Source of the DNA: Hymenopellis radicata
Taxonomy: Eukaryota > Basidiomycota > Agaricomycetes > Agaricales > Physalacriaceae
NCBI GenBank assembly: GCA_015501595.1
Contig: JADNRX010000265.1
Span: forward strand, 1-64,000
Direction of reading: 5' to 3'
DNA length: 64,000 nucleotides
Shown here: positions 42,872 through 53,368 of the stretch, piece by piece
Layout of the letters: each line of letters starts with the position of its first letter
Position numbering within the stretch: position 1 is the stretch's first letter
Translations under genes and position numbers: made by a program
The notes under the pieces: generated by a model
Told to the model about the DNA's origin: nothing
The model's database searches: none
The model's input: only the letters and a program-made list of their open reading frames with translations

Positions 42872-43881
42872 TCAACACCTCCACGAAGAGTCGCGCGGCG
42901 AAGGCGCCCCAGGCGTCCCTTTATACGCCGGCTGCCCAAGACACTCCGCCACAGTGACCAGCTTATACCCTGCCGACTTTAACGCAGAAATTGCCTTGGG
43001 AAGAACGGTGTGCCTGGAGAAGCATGAGACGTCGAAGTAGGCACGAAAGGTAAACTACTCACGCAGTACCCTCATACGTCTCATGGTTCAAAGCGAGAAT
43101 ATCATTAGGCCTCCGTTTAGCTACCGCCTCATATTCCTGCATAGACTTCGTCTTCGATGCCCCGGCGGAATCACCGGAATCAAAGTCCCAGTTGACGAGC
43201 GTCTGTCCGCGATCGCCAGCGACTTTTAGAACGAGAGGGTTGTATTCGCCGAAGGCTAATAACGTATAAAGCCAACAGGCAGCATGGGCGGACGTTTCAA
43301 CGTACGAGGTCTAGTCATCGCCACTTGGGCGCCGGTGATCTTCTTTATAGCATCTGTTGCTTTCGTGAATGATGGTACAGCCGTCTAAAGGATGAACGCA
43401 TACCTTCGGTCCTGGAGAACTCTGCCTGCAAGTCAGGCTCAGACAACTGTGACAGATGGGCGTGTCTCCAGGTATGAGACGCGACCTGGTGCTTGTTATC
43501 GAAGGCAAGCTTTACGCGAGCGGCGGCGGCTGAGTTGTATATACAGTCAACTAAGGTATGTTAGTCATGGTCCGTTATCGGCTTCCTTGAGCGTACAGTT
43601 GTTGCCGTTGAAGAAGAAAGTCGCTTTAGCATCAGCGTCTTTGAGTGTCTTGATGATATCGTTCATGTAGATGTACGGCCCATCGTCCTATGCGCCGACT
43701 GAGATGAGTGGAGAGAAAAGAGAGAAAAGGGACGCACAAAGGTGATAGCAGCGGTGTTTGGTACTCGGCAAGATCTGATAACACTGGCAGTCGCTGTATC
43801 GTCTAGAGCAGGAGGGGACGGAGCAGCCTTCGCCTGCCATATGAAGAACGCGAGGGAAAGAAGTTCACTAGGGATAAACAT
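42872..43881 (-). CDS. Secreted chitin deacetylase (CE4), intact
   Basis: Six exons give about 255 residues. The signal peptide is MFIPSELLSLAFFIWQAKA/AP. All five CE4 motifs are present: TF|DDGPY with the catalytic and metal Asp pair (split by an intron), the metal ligands in SHTWRHAHLSQLS, RP|PFGEYNPLV, NWDFDSGDSAG, and LALNHETYEG. It ends with SSWRC and a stop at 42872. The intron after NGNN has acceptor CCTTAG and yields NNFDCIYN. These enzymes convert chitin to chitosan in the wall using a bound Zn or Co ion. No GPI tail, so the enzyme is probably released. The only open copy among five in the window. Confidence 0.88.
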
Positions 43882-44400
43882 GGCGGACGAGAAGACAATG
43901 AGTCTGGAGACGGAAGAGAACTTTGTATTTATACTCTAGGAAGAAATTAGCTCCTTTGCCATTTGCATGTAAGACCTCGAGGAAGCACTATCGCCCCGCA
44001 AGGTCTCGAAGGAGGAAAAGGGGTCCTTGAATGCGCGTTTGTTTGATAACTCCAAAGAGGTAAGCTAAAAGCATGCACCGCAGAGGACGTATCTAGAGCT
44101 TAAAGTTTTCATAGCACGATAACGAATTCGAATACCTGAGGAGCAAGCGCGTTGAAGGCTCTACGCAGAAATGTGGCCCCTTTCCAAGTCCGAGGAAAAA
44201 GAAGAGGGCACCAGAGACTGTGTCGAAGAGATCTGAACCAGAAGCCGACTGGTCTCTAAGTAAGCTCTGGCAGTTACAGATTGAGTGGCCGTTGTTCCGA
44301 AACCAGAGCCGCTGATACGGTAGCTGCGTAGTTCACGACGAGCACGTCGGAGAAACACGTCGGTCCAAGACTTGCCGAATCACACTACGTAGTGTGGGGC
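43882..44400 (-). promoter_or_regulatory. 5' flank of the intact chitin deacetylase
   Basis: Upstream sequence shared with 735-1448 and 24165-24750. It includes the GAGTATAAATACAAAGTTCTC box just before the ATG region (about 43920-43937, a TATA candidate) and the GGACTTGGAAAGGGGCC segment near 44180. No separate gene. Confidence 0.5.
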
Positions 44401-44561
44401 TAGACTTGTTTAAGGTCGCAACATTATTGAGTACTAAGTGCTCCATCGACAATTTCGTAAGTCCGCCTGTAGTGCCTGCTAGTGCGTTCAGCATTAGTGG
44501 TGATTGAAGCTGAAGAATCAGAAGATGAGTGACAACTCGTCGGATCAAAATTTCACTGGGC

Positions 44562-44643
44562 TATGGTTGACGGGAGTATCACGCTGATGGCCGCTGATGG
44601 CCCATCACCCGGCAGGTCAGGACCTCGAAAACCAGTTGCCATA
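44562..44643 (+). repeat. Left terminal inverted repeat
   Basis: 82 bases from TATGGTTGACGG to AACCAGTTGCCATA-type sequence; partner at 51043-51122. Confidence 0.85.
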
Positions 44644-44649
44644 ATGGGC

Positions 44650-46600
44650 GTACTTAAGTCTTAAGGTCGCGGCAGGCAATGCAGGGACGATAGGAAGTTC
44701 CTATCTAATCTAGTTAATTTCTCTATCCCAGTGTCAAACATTGGCGTAACACATTCTGCCTATCCCTCATTCAAGCAGTTTACATATTTTCAGCAGGTGC
44801 TGCTAACTATATGAGTTGCAATTCCTGGTCCGACGATGTTGGCCGAGAGATTAGCATAAGTACTTTGATCGCCGATCACGACTTGACTGGCGCCTGCTTC
44901 AAAGCACGACATGCGACATCGTTGTTCGTCTCGTTTCTGGGCCAATGGATCTACACTGCCGGTATTTGGACTGGTTTCCTCGATTCTCTGTGAAAGGGCC
45001 TGAAAGGTACGCAATCTGATTTTCTTCTCCTGTCCATCCACCTTACGCTTCATGGCAGCGTCAACAACAACTTGGATTGATATACTGCCAGTGTACTATT
45101 ATGGTGTAATTGTCACATAACGCGTAACACGCGTCTGTGAAATGAAGAGTTTATGGCACCATAATGCGTAACGCGAGCTCGTGAAGAGCTATCAATTCGT
45201 AACAGTCTTTCGCTGATTTTTCCCCAATTTACCCTCGAAATCACAGTGTGCATACACGGTGGCTTCTATTCAGTGTATATATTGTAAGTGCACTGTTCTC
45301 GGGGAGAACAGAGACTATGAGACTGAGATGAGGGGAAGAAAGATAGATATATTCGTGGTGTGATATGCTGTAAATACTACTGCTGTGTCTAGGACTGGGC
45401 TAGATATGGTGTGATCTACTAGGCACATCTAGAGTCTGCCTCGGGCTGTCCGTACTCTACGCGCAGAGCACGTCAGTGCTCTACAATATACAAAGTAAGG
45501 AAGAAGGGATAGATGTTGTATCTTCGACGGCGGCGCGTTCAACTGTGGTGTGCGCGACGTGGGCCGTGTATGGTTTGAAGCGCCTGTTGTACTGTTCGAA
45601 GGAATGGAACATGCGTTCGGCATGAGAGCATTCGACGCAAATGGTGTATCATACAAATATGCATGCGGGAAAGAAGGGGAGGCCGGGGTTGAAAGGTCAG
45701 AAAGTGGTGTAAGCAGTGATAGAAGCCCCAGGGAGTACGAGGGAGTAGTAGTGCAAGAGATTTCCAAAGGAGGAGGGCAACGACACGTAGATCTAGCAGA
45801 TCTGGACAAGGAAGCCCCGCTTGGTGGTAAAGGGTCGCGTTGAAGAGCCTGGAGGTGGGATATGAGCATCACTACGCCTCAGAAGAATTAAGACACACCT
45901 TTTCTGGTGCATCATTACGCGTCTCTTCCTCAGTTTCCCACTCCTCCTCCAACTGCTCCTCCCTCTCTTCCATATCCACCTCGTTCATCGCGTTGAGCTT
46001 GGCGAATCAACGCCGCAAAAGCTCTTCAGCATCAATATCGCATATCAAGTGTTGTACGAGACATCTGTCAAGAGGTAAGTATACCATTTAGAAAGAGCAG
46101 AAAGAAAAGAAAAGAAAAGAAAAGTATCGTAAAAATCCCCAGGCATCCACCGACGACAGAGGCGCGTCCCGTGGTGGAGTCGACAGACCCTCCACGCCGG
46201 TGTCAGCCATGGGAGAAAGAAGAAAAATAAAGAAGAGAAAGAAAGAGTGAGGCGCCTACCGGTAGCGGCACGCCACTGGACGAGGATGGAGGTCCTGGTG
46301 AAAGGCCTGTAAACGAACTCACGTGCACGTAGCGGTGCCAAATGCAGCTTCGTGCACGAACCATTGCTTAATTTAGATAGGGGAAGCATGCAAATGATTG
46401 TGGCCACAAAATTATACATTACAGTAAAGTGTATGATGCGATGATAGTAACTACATGAACCGTGTTCAACCCGTTATTTGCATCACGCGCTTCAAAGCCA
46501 CGCCGCCACCCATACCACCCATGCCACGATCCGCGTCTTGTCCTCCACCTTCGCCTTAACGATACACAACCACTGAGCTGAGCTGGGAGACGCGACTTGT
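44650..46600. other. Interior of the inverted-repeat segment, left part, no recognised gene
   Basis: Open frames of up to 147 codons at 45429-45872 overlap on both strands and show no domain. CATAACGCGTAACACG near 45116 and ATAATGCGTAACGCG near 45163 recall the motif in the 33.2-kb element. A run of AAAGAAAAG units lies near 46103-46121. Confidence 0.4.
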
Positions 46601-46605
46601 CATAG

Positions 46606-47522
46606 TCACGGGTGGTGGCCTTTCATCTCTGATGGCACCGCGCTCAGCTCAGCGAACCCGACTGCGGGGGTGTCGTATCGGAACACAGAGTAGATGTTTT
46701 TCTGATTATGCCATGATATCATAAGCCAACAACAAATGAAAGGTGACGTGAAACTCACGAGAAAAGCAAAGATCCACGCAGGTCCGTTGCTCCTGAACAA
46801 CGCGCCGACACATTCGGTGTTGGAGACTTGCTGCAGCAAAAAGTCACCATTGGAGATGGACCATCCAAATGAGACGGTGACGTTGCAGGCTAAAAACAAA
46901 CACCGCATGAGAATCTAATTTTGAACGCGGTGGAAGCAAATCAATACACGATAAACGAGCACGGTGCCGGTATCGATAGCCATATAGGCAGCAGATCCAC
47001 TTCCAATGGGTTAAAGCTAAAAATGAATTGAGAAATGCTGCCCATAAGCGACGAAGAGACACACATACAAAATGGTGTTGCGCTCGAGCTCGCTATTGAT
47101 TGACAAGCGAGCCCAAGAAGACCAGAAATGGGGTCCGCAAGAAACCTTACAACAGATAGCAAAGACCTGGTTTGAGGCAGAAAAGTCAGCCATTTGGATG
47201 GTGTGCGACGGAGCCTATCACGCCAGCTGCGAGCGCCGCTTCCATAGGTTACGCTGAGAGAGTCCGAGGTGTTGGTATAGGAGGAGGAATCGACGGTGGC
47301 AAAGGTCCGGCTTGTCACTGCATAACGAATGTGAGTGTGAAATTTGGCATCATTTCCGTGGAGAAACGTATGCGGAACCCGTGTCGAGAATGACATGATG
47401 CCAGTGGCTAAGGAGGACATGACACCGATGCCAGTCGTCTTCGGCCTAGGCTGCGGGACAGCAATAACATCCGTCGATATGGAAAGCAGCACCGCGATAC
47501 ATAGCGGATATGTTGATTGCAT
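46606..47522 (-). pseudogene. Pepsin-type aspartic protease (A1) pseudogene
   Basis: The start MQSTYPLCIAVLLSISTDVI looks like a signal peptide. SSSYTNTSDSLSVTYGSG (flap region) follows, then family blocks in changing frames: AAGVIGS, TIQMADFSASNQVFAI, SGLLGLACQSIASSSATPF. The end is SNTECVGALF, AWIFAFL spliced to KNIYSVFRYDTPAVGFAELS. The first DTG active-site block cannot be found, the second is missing with the middle part, and the frame shifts at least twice after YGSG. It cannot encode an active protease. It keeps introns. Confidence 0.75.
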
Positions 47523-47529
47523 ATTGTTG

Positions 47530-48010
47530 TGGGGAAGAAAAGGGAATCGGTCATTGTGAGGAGGAATCCGGCGATGAAGACTAAAGGATGTCTTGTCTGG
47601 GCGGCGATCTCAAGGGAGAACATCTGCGTCGGATGAGAATAGAGATCTTCTCGTCGAGGAGGAACAAAGGTTTCTCGCACTTGACCTTGATGAAGTAGGG
47701 CGAAGTGAAGCCACGGTCGAAGCGCGATTTCTAGATGAGATGTTTAGGTGCAAGTAATAAGACATGGATGGAATACATACCTATGATGTCCTCCATAGTC
47801 TTGCCCTCCTTGCCAGTAATGACATCCTCCTTCCCGACCTTCTCCATTGCCTGAGCAATCAGGTTACCAACATGCACGTCTCCGTTGGCAGAAATGGTCG
47901 CGACCTAGGCAATCTCCTCGCTAGTGGTGATGTTGTCGGTATGCAAGGACAGGAACACGATGACCTTTTCGACAGCAGCCTGCGCACCCGTGTACGCGCT
48001 ATTGTGGCGG
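47530..48010 (-). pseudogene. HSP60 (chaperonin) pseudogene fragment
   Basis: Matches the middle of mitochondrial HSP60: GAQAAVEKVIVFLSLHTDNI, TTSEEIA, an in-frame TAG (47905-47907), [30 protein letters not shown], an intron near 47720-47780, SRFDRGFTSPYFI, EKPLFLLDEKISIL, and SLEIAAQTRHPLV. The retained intron shows a DNA copy. The ATP-binding N terminus and C terminus are absent. The sequence upstream (48010-48300) looks coding in places (EPDQLLKQLGPLS, DAHKDDNYRAKFD) but does not belong to HSP60. Confidence 0.85.
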
Positions 48011-49489
48011 TGGTATGAATAGCCACAAGTCGATATCAATCAACGAGCTTGAATATGCCATGGCTCGAACCCGATGAACATGGGTAACCAGCTGGACGAC
48101 CGTTTTAATGCGAGCACTGCAGTCGAACTTTGCCCGGTAATTGTCGTCCTTGTGCGCATCTATAAGAAAGCGTTGTTAGCTGTTTGTTGAAATGTAGCTA
48201 GAATCAATGATGGACGTACAACTCAGTGGGCCCAATTGCTTCAACAACTGGTCTGGTTCGACTGTGATGACATCCGTCAGTTCCGTGCAAAGAAGTTGAT
48301 GAAGGAATAGTGTGGAGGAGGGGAGGAGTGCTTCGTGTCTTCACGTCTAGCGAGTTGGGAGCAGAACAGTTTTGTGGATTGGATGATCCATGTCGCGCTA
48401 ACGAGCGCGAACGATGCTATGGCAGTGAAGGGCAACTCAGTAGTAATGGAATCCATGGGGCTGCCGGTAGCTTTATGGATTCAGCACGGATAGCAGATTC
48501 CTATGCCGCACAGCGCGTCGTATCATCATCGTCGGTGGTGGCGCGAGTCTTAGAACTCGCTGGAGGTTGAAGTTGGCACCGTGGATACGTGATGGAAGTC
48601 GCTGACTGTCCTCCGCATTGCAGCGAGTACCCGAGGCTTGCATTTTGTGGCCCAACAAAGATAACGCCTCGACTCAATACCTATTTTCGAACCTGGACGT
48701 TGATTATTATATGCCCCGGTATCAAGGCGTCGATAAAAGTGATAGCTGAAAAAAAGTCCTGGGCACTAAGCCGAGAGTGGAGCGCGTACAACACTAACTA
48801 GACATACCGTGAAGGCCAGGTCAATGGTGGAATTGGTTACAGACAATTGGCAAGAATGGAATTATTTGACTGGCTATGAGACACGGTTTAGTGCAACCAA
48901 GTCGGCCACATCCTGCGGAACAACGATGATGGCGGCGACAGTCATTTTTGCGATATGGGTGGAAAAGGGAGTGCTTGGTGTCTCGACATCGAGGGAGCTG
49001 GAAGCGCAACGACTTGGTGGACCATATATAAGCCATATCGAACTGGCGAATATGTTTTACAGTCTTACAGCAGTCAGGCAGAGGTGGGGTCTGATCCCGA
49101 AGTGGTAATGGATGGAAGGACTAAGGTTGAGGATGTTTGAATCGGCTGACTTTTCATATATGTAGTCTTGGCCTTGCTCTACGATGCTAAGTAGACGACA
49201 CAGGCGTAGAAGCAAATCTACAAAGGCAACAAGTCACCTTGATGGACAAGACGCATACGATGCAAAACCAGCGCTGGATCGTGTATAGAGAGCCCCCGGT
49301 TATGCGAGTAGTGGAAACGCGGATAAATGCTGCCGTCTCATACATAGCAGCCATCCCAGCCAGTACGGAGCCAGGACGCATGGCCAAGATATCATCGGAA
49401 ATGTCCTCAAAGAGTCAGATGGCGTCGTCGCCAGATGTCATGGTGCTGGCCAGTCGTTTGCTCTTGCCGGGCATCAGAGCGCTTAGCCT
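48011..49489. other. Interior of the inverted-repeat segment, middle part, no recognised gene
   Basis: Open frames to about 100 codons (48809-49108, plus; 49187-49387, minus) without domains. One minus stretch near 49380-49480 reads KRLASTMTSGDDAI, a stop, then LFEDISDDILAMRPGSVLAG, and may be another decayed gene. Confidence 0.35.
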
Positions 49490-50048
49490 TCAGGCGAAGC
49501 TAGCGGGTGAAAGCTGCGGCGGGCGTCCGTGAGACGTGGGGGTCGCTGATGAGTCTTCCGCGGGTGGGGAGACGGCGACCTTGGCGGCTTTCTTCTTCGC
49601 CTTCGCAGCGGCGCGGGCCTGCGTTCGGGTTTCTATAGTGTAAATGTCAGCGGGGATAAACATATAGAAGGAACACCAATACATACCTGCTTGGCATCTT
49701 TAGCATCCTTCTCCTCCTTTTCTTTCTTCTGTTTTTCTTCTCCTTTCTTTCCTTGTCCTCGCGCTCCTTCTTCTCCTTCTCTTCCTTCTTCTTCTTCAGC
49801 TTCTCGCACATCTCACGCTCCTGGATGACCTACGCGGCGACTTAAATGGATGTCAACGCCAGGTCAACATAGCGGCAAGGGTAGAGGCGACATACACTGA
49901 GCTCGTCCTTGAGAATAGCGTCGGCGAAGCGCTTCGCTAGCTCGCAGATATCCTCCTCACTCGGTAGTGGGATCTGGCCCGCAAACTTCTTCTTGGAGCC
50001 GGGCAAGTTCTTCGGTGATGTATCCTTGGTTGGCGGTGGCTTTGCCAT
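49490..50048 (-). CDS. Lys-rich small protein, uncertain integrity
   Basis: Starts MAKPPPTKDTSPKNLPGSKK and continues AGQIPLPSEEDICELAKRFA to DELS, where a donor GTATGT follows. Next come VIQEREMCEKL and a long Lys/Glu run (KKKKEEKEKKEREDKERKEK). A shift within the run, near AAGAAAAACAG, is needed to reach KDAKDAKQ, then a last exon with ARAAAKAKKKAAKVAVSPPA ending at 49490. The ordered N-terminal block resembles unnamed basidiomycete proteins. It could be a captured gene inside the inverted-repeat segment. Function unknown. Confidence 0.4.
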
Positions 50049-50289
50049 TGTCAGCGGCAGCAGCGAGCTCACGAGATGGAAGAACGGCGCTGGGAGCAGG
50101 TGCGTGGATGGAGGGAATCGTCGCGCATCAAGTCGTGCACTGTACATGTCATCAGTGTCAGAAAGGAGACTTTTGAGAACGAGCACATACGTTGGCAAAG
50201 ACAAAGTCTTCGGGTGCCTACAGAACGGCAGCCAGCCTCTTCAAGCCATCGCCGTCGTCCCATGGATGTTGCTGCTCCGACCTGGAGGC

Positions 50290-51030
50290 TTACGCGGCGA
50301 GTAGTGGTCGTTGTGGGGCCGGGATCGTCCTCAGAACGTTATCCTGGCTGTTGGGAGCCTTAAAAACGATCCGGGGTCCAAAAAAGAGAAAGAAGTAGGA
50401 GCAAAAGAGCCCGGGAGGCGCAGACGAAGTTTCAGAGCTGGATGACACCTCGTCGTTGAGGTGCCATCGTGGTAGGAAATAGAGACGCCCATCGCGATCG
50501 GTATCCGGCAAACGCCGAACAACGATGAACGTGCTCCAGTCGTCGACGGTCACGAATATTGAAACCTGGCCATGGGTTGTGAGAGGGAGTGCTATCGTGG
50601 CTGTTCCTGTAGGGCTTAGCGTAAACACACATAGAAAAGTCTGAAACAGCATACCTTCTGTAGTGAGTCTGCGAGTATGAGTATGAGTATGGGTATGAGT
50701 TGGGGCTGACGTCGGCGAGTTGCTCGGCCCCAAGTTCAAATACAGCTCAAATGCCCTGAGGCAGGAAGGGAAGAAGGATTGTAGCATAGAGATGTTTAAA
50801 CAATAAACATGCCACCAAGAGTGTACCGGAGGAGTGGAGATGAACTCCACCACGAGTCTCTTTGGCGAGGTCCCCGCACTCTGGTGGAATGCCCGCAGAA
50901 TTGGCCAACACCAAGAGGTGTCATGGTGGTCAAGCGGTAAGGAGGAATAATAAGTCGTGTCAGTCACATGAGTGATTCGATCACATGAGTCACTATTTAA
51001 TTGATTTGCCATAAATACAAAAATAACCAC
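50290..51030 (-). CDS. Long open frame of unknown function (246 codons)
   Basis: The C-terminal half reads ITVDDWSTFIVVRRL-like sequence (actual VTVDDWSTFIVVRRLPDTDR, then DGRLYFLPRWHLNDEVSSSS), which looks coding. The middle contains a (CATACT)n-derived THTHTHTHT stretch encoded by a microsatellite at about 50660-50700. No start context, splice pattern or family recognised. It may be a chance frame. Confidence 0.25.
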   Translation of the reverse strand: MVIFVFMANQLNSDSCDRITHVTDTTYYSSLPLDHHDTSWCWPILRAFHQSAGTSPKRLVVEFISTPPVHSWWHVYCLNISMLQSFFPSCLRAFELYLNLGPSNSPTSAPTHTHTHTHTRRLTTEGMLFQTFLCVFTLSPTGTATIALPLTTHGQVSIFVTVDDWSTFIVVRRLPDTDRDGRLYFLPRWHLNDEVSSSSETSSAPPGLFCSYFFLFFGPRIVFKAPNSQDNVLRTIPAPQRPLLAA

Positions 51031-51042
51031 TTAATATATATA

Positions 51043-51122
51043 TATGGCAACTGGTTTTCGAGGTCCTGACCTGCCGGGTGGGGCCATCAGCGGCCATCAG
51101 CGTGATACTCCCGTCAACCATA
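51043..51122 (-). repeat. Right terminal inverted repeat
   Basis: 80 bases; read on the minus strand it matches 44562-44643 except for a 2-base indel. The inner side adjoins a (TA)n run at 51034-51044. Confidence 0.85.
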
Positions 51123-51270
51123 CTGGGCCGAATTTGTGGCAGTGCTGAATGTTTGTTCGTATAATTCTTACGCACACTTGGATTTCAGCAAGCGCGTCTG
51201 AAGCACTAAGCGCTTGACATATATCACACACTTCTTGAAGCTGCTTTCTCACTCATTCAAAGTGTCTTCG

Positions 51271-52931
51271 ATGGCCTTTCTCCAACTGCCCTCCATCCCA
51301 GAAGCTCGAGCCAACGCTGAAAAGTGGAATTCTCACTGGGAACAGCTCCTTGAAAAACAACTCCCAGTGTTCGCTCCCGAAGCAATCGTGACGCGGCGAT
51401 ACAACGAAATACTTTTCAACGGTCATCAGGACCGTCAGTCCATGGCTTACGCCAATCACTTCGAAACGACTTGCACTCTTCGTTTGTTTATGGCAAAGGA
51501 GTTTTTCGTGGCGTGTGCTACAGATCACTTGGTGACCCGCTGGACTTCCGCAAGCCTCTCAGAGCGCCGGAAGCATGTACTGCTTGCTCTCAATTCGGTA
51601 TGCATCATCGCCAAAGACCTCCACGACTCAAGAATGTCTTGCCCAGAGCTGACTTTGGATCATCTTTCCCAAGATCCCAAGGTGCTCTTAAACCTCATAA
51701 CAGCCCTAGTACCTGATGGCTTTGACTTCTTTCCAATGTTCCACTTGGAACGATTTTCTATATCCCCAATCCTGCCTGGGATGAACTGGGTCGACAAGAA
51801 CACACGTTCAACGAACTTCAAAAATTGGTATATCGAGACCAGAGGACACTTCGGACGAAGTTGATATGTACGTATGCGTGGTCTCGCGTGTTTGGGTTGG
51901 CGCTCAAATTCTACACAAAGATCTGGTAATTCAACATACTTATTTGTCTTTCATCGGACGAGGACCGCCTCCTACAACAGTGCTGAAAGAAAGGGAGAAA
52001 CCAAAGGAAGAATATGGCAAAATACTGTCTGATGCTGCAATGAAGGCGGATCCGAGTACCAGGAAACAGCGCAGCAGAATCGAAAACATTGATCATAAAA
52101 ATCGTCTCAAAGACCGGAGGGTAGTATGCGCGGGATGTAGAAGGGCCCAGATGAACGGAGAGGCTAATTTCATGCAATGCTCATCGTGCAAGTCAAAGAT
52201 GAGCCGAGACGTGCCTTACTGTTCCAAGTGAGTACGACATACTCTTCAAATGAACATAGACCAAGTAACGCGTCACAGGGAATGTCAAAAGGCGCATTGG
52301 AAAGCACACAAAGTGATCTGCGGCAAGCCTCTCAACGTGGACGTGGTGCACGAATCCCTCGCCGCGAGCCCGCAACCAACGCCAACCAGCCTTTATCCGT
52401 CTAAACACGTCACTATTGGACCACCCGTACCGCCTTTCAAGCGTTCACTCGAGCTCAACGTGCACATCGTAAATCTTGCGGCGGCGGACTCCTTGACGGG
52501 ACGCGCTGACTTCATTGTTGAACTTGATGGGCAAGGTAACACCTTTGCGTTTACCTTCCCTCGCACCCCAGCCGCCGCCTATACCACCTGCGTCAACGCT
52601 CGCGAACTTGCTATGACAACGGGCGATCGCGCCGCCACCGCCGCGTTATGCCACTTTGTGCTATGGGTTTTTGGCGCTAAGAAAAAGATGACGATCCCAC
52701 AGTTGGAGTGGCCTCTCTGGCGGATGTCGGTGGAGTTTGGATATCCTGATTTGGGGACCGCTGTCCAAGAGTTGTCCAAGAAACAGGAAAATGATCTGCA
52801 TAGGCGAGCGTATGTTGGGTTCATTTCCTCGGTTCTTGCGTATACTGATTCATTGGTATAGGCCGCTGTTCTTTTACTTTTCTGAGGAAGACTGGACAGC
52901 GGTTTTGAAGGACCTGGGGTTTAAGCTTTGA
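51271..52931 (+). CDS. MYND zinc-finger protein 1, apparent one-base shift
   Basis: Starts MAFLQLPSIPEARANAEKWN. A helical N-terminal region (TRWTSASLSERRKHVLLALN, VCIIAKDLHDSR) leads, through an intron after KLI, to YLVIQHTYLSFIGRG. The MYND finger is CAGCRRAQMNGEANFMQCSS then CKSK, PYCSK, and, after an intron, ECQKAHWKAHKVICGK, giving the full C4-C2HC ligand set. The C-terminal part ends VLKDLGFKL. HLER and FYIPNPAWDELGRQ are in different frames: one extra T in TTTT at 51754-51757 joins them, as the paralogue at 53369 shows (TPYYIPSDEWDAL). MYND domains mediate protein contacts; the exact role is unknown. Confidence 0.8.
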
Positions 52932-53368
52932 GCTGTGAAACAGCGGAACTTCAAAATGTGGAAAGAACGCGTTGTGTGCAGTCAGTGGCTTCTTTTTTGC
53001 TGATTTTTGTTCACTTGAAATCTTGGACACATACCATCAAACCTATATTCACTTGTATGAAGAGAGATTCGTTAGTTTATGTAGTACAGTGTCAGTACTT
53101 AACGCATACGAAGATCGGCAACTTTGAAGACCCTCTTTCGCGCCGTCGCGTACCAACATTAACGTGGATGCTCCTAAAACGTCAAGGGTGACCGCAAGAA
53201 CTGGGACAAGAATATGTATCGAACAACGCGCTTGGACAAAGTTATCTATGCCTCAGACTCAGCAACGTGACTGATTTCTCAGATTTGAATTTACCTTCTC
53301 CTTACGTATTGTTCGTAACTTGTCTCTCACCACCACGCGGCCTATCGTCTACTTCGTCTTAGCCCAAG
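52932..53368. other. Spacer between tandem MYND genes
   Basis: Intergenic, with no recognised element; about 440 bases between stop and next start. Confidence 0.4.

Larger units (their letters stand above)
44556..51128. mobile_element. 6.6-kb segment bounded by ~80-bp terminal inverted repeats and a 6-bp direct repeat
   Basis: The left repeat 44562-44643 starts TATGGTTGACGGGAGTATCA. The right repeat 51043-51122 is its reverse complement, with a 2-base indel in the GGCCC(AT)CACCC part. CTGGGC lies directly outside both ends (44556-44561 and 51123-51128), as a target-site duplication should. Each repeat contains a doubled GCTGATGGCC. The interior holds decayed HSP60 and aspartic protease genes, a Lys-rich gene and an unknown frame, but no transposase could be recognised. 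It is best read as a non-autonomous element that captured host gene pieces; two inverted solo elements around host DNA is the alternative, though the shared flank argues against it. Confidence 0.7.

Noticed and set aside
45429..45872. 147-codon minus-strand frame as a gene
   Set aside because: Overlapped by an equally long plus-strand frame, Ser/Pro-rich without domains, and inside a decayed mobile segment.
50665..50700. THTHTHTHT stretch as a metal-binding motif
   Set aside because: It is encoded by a simple microsatellite in a frame of doubtful coding status.
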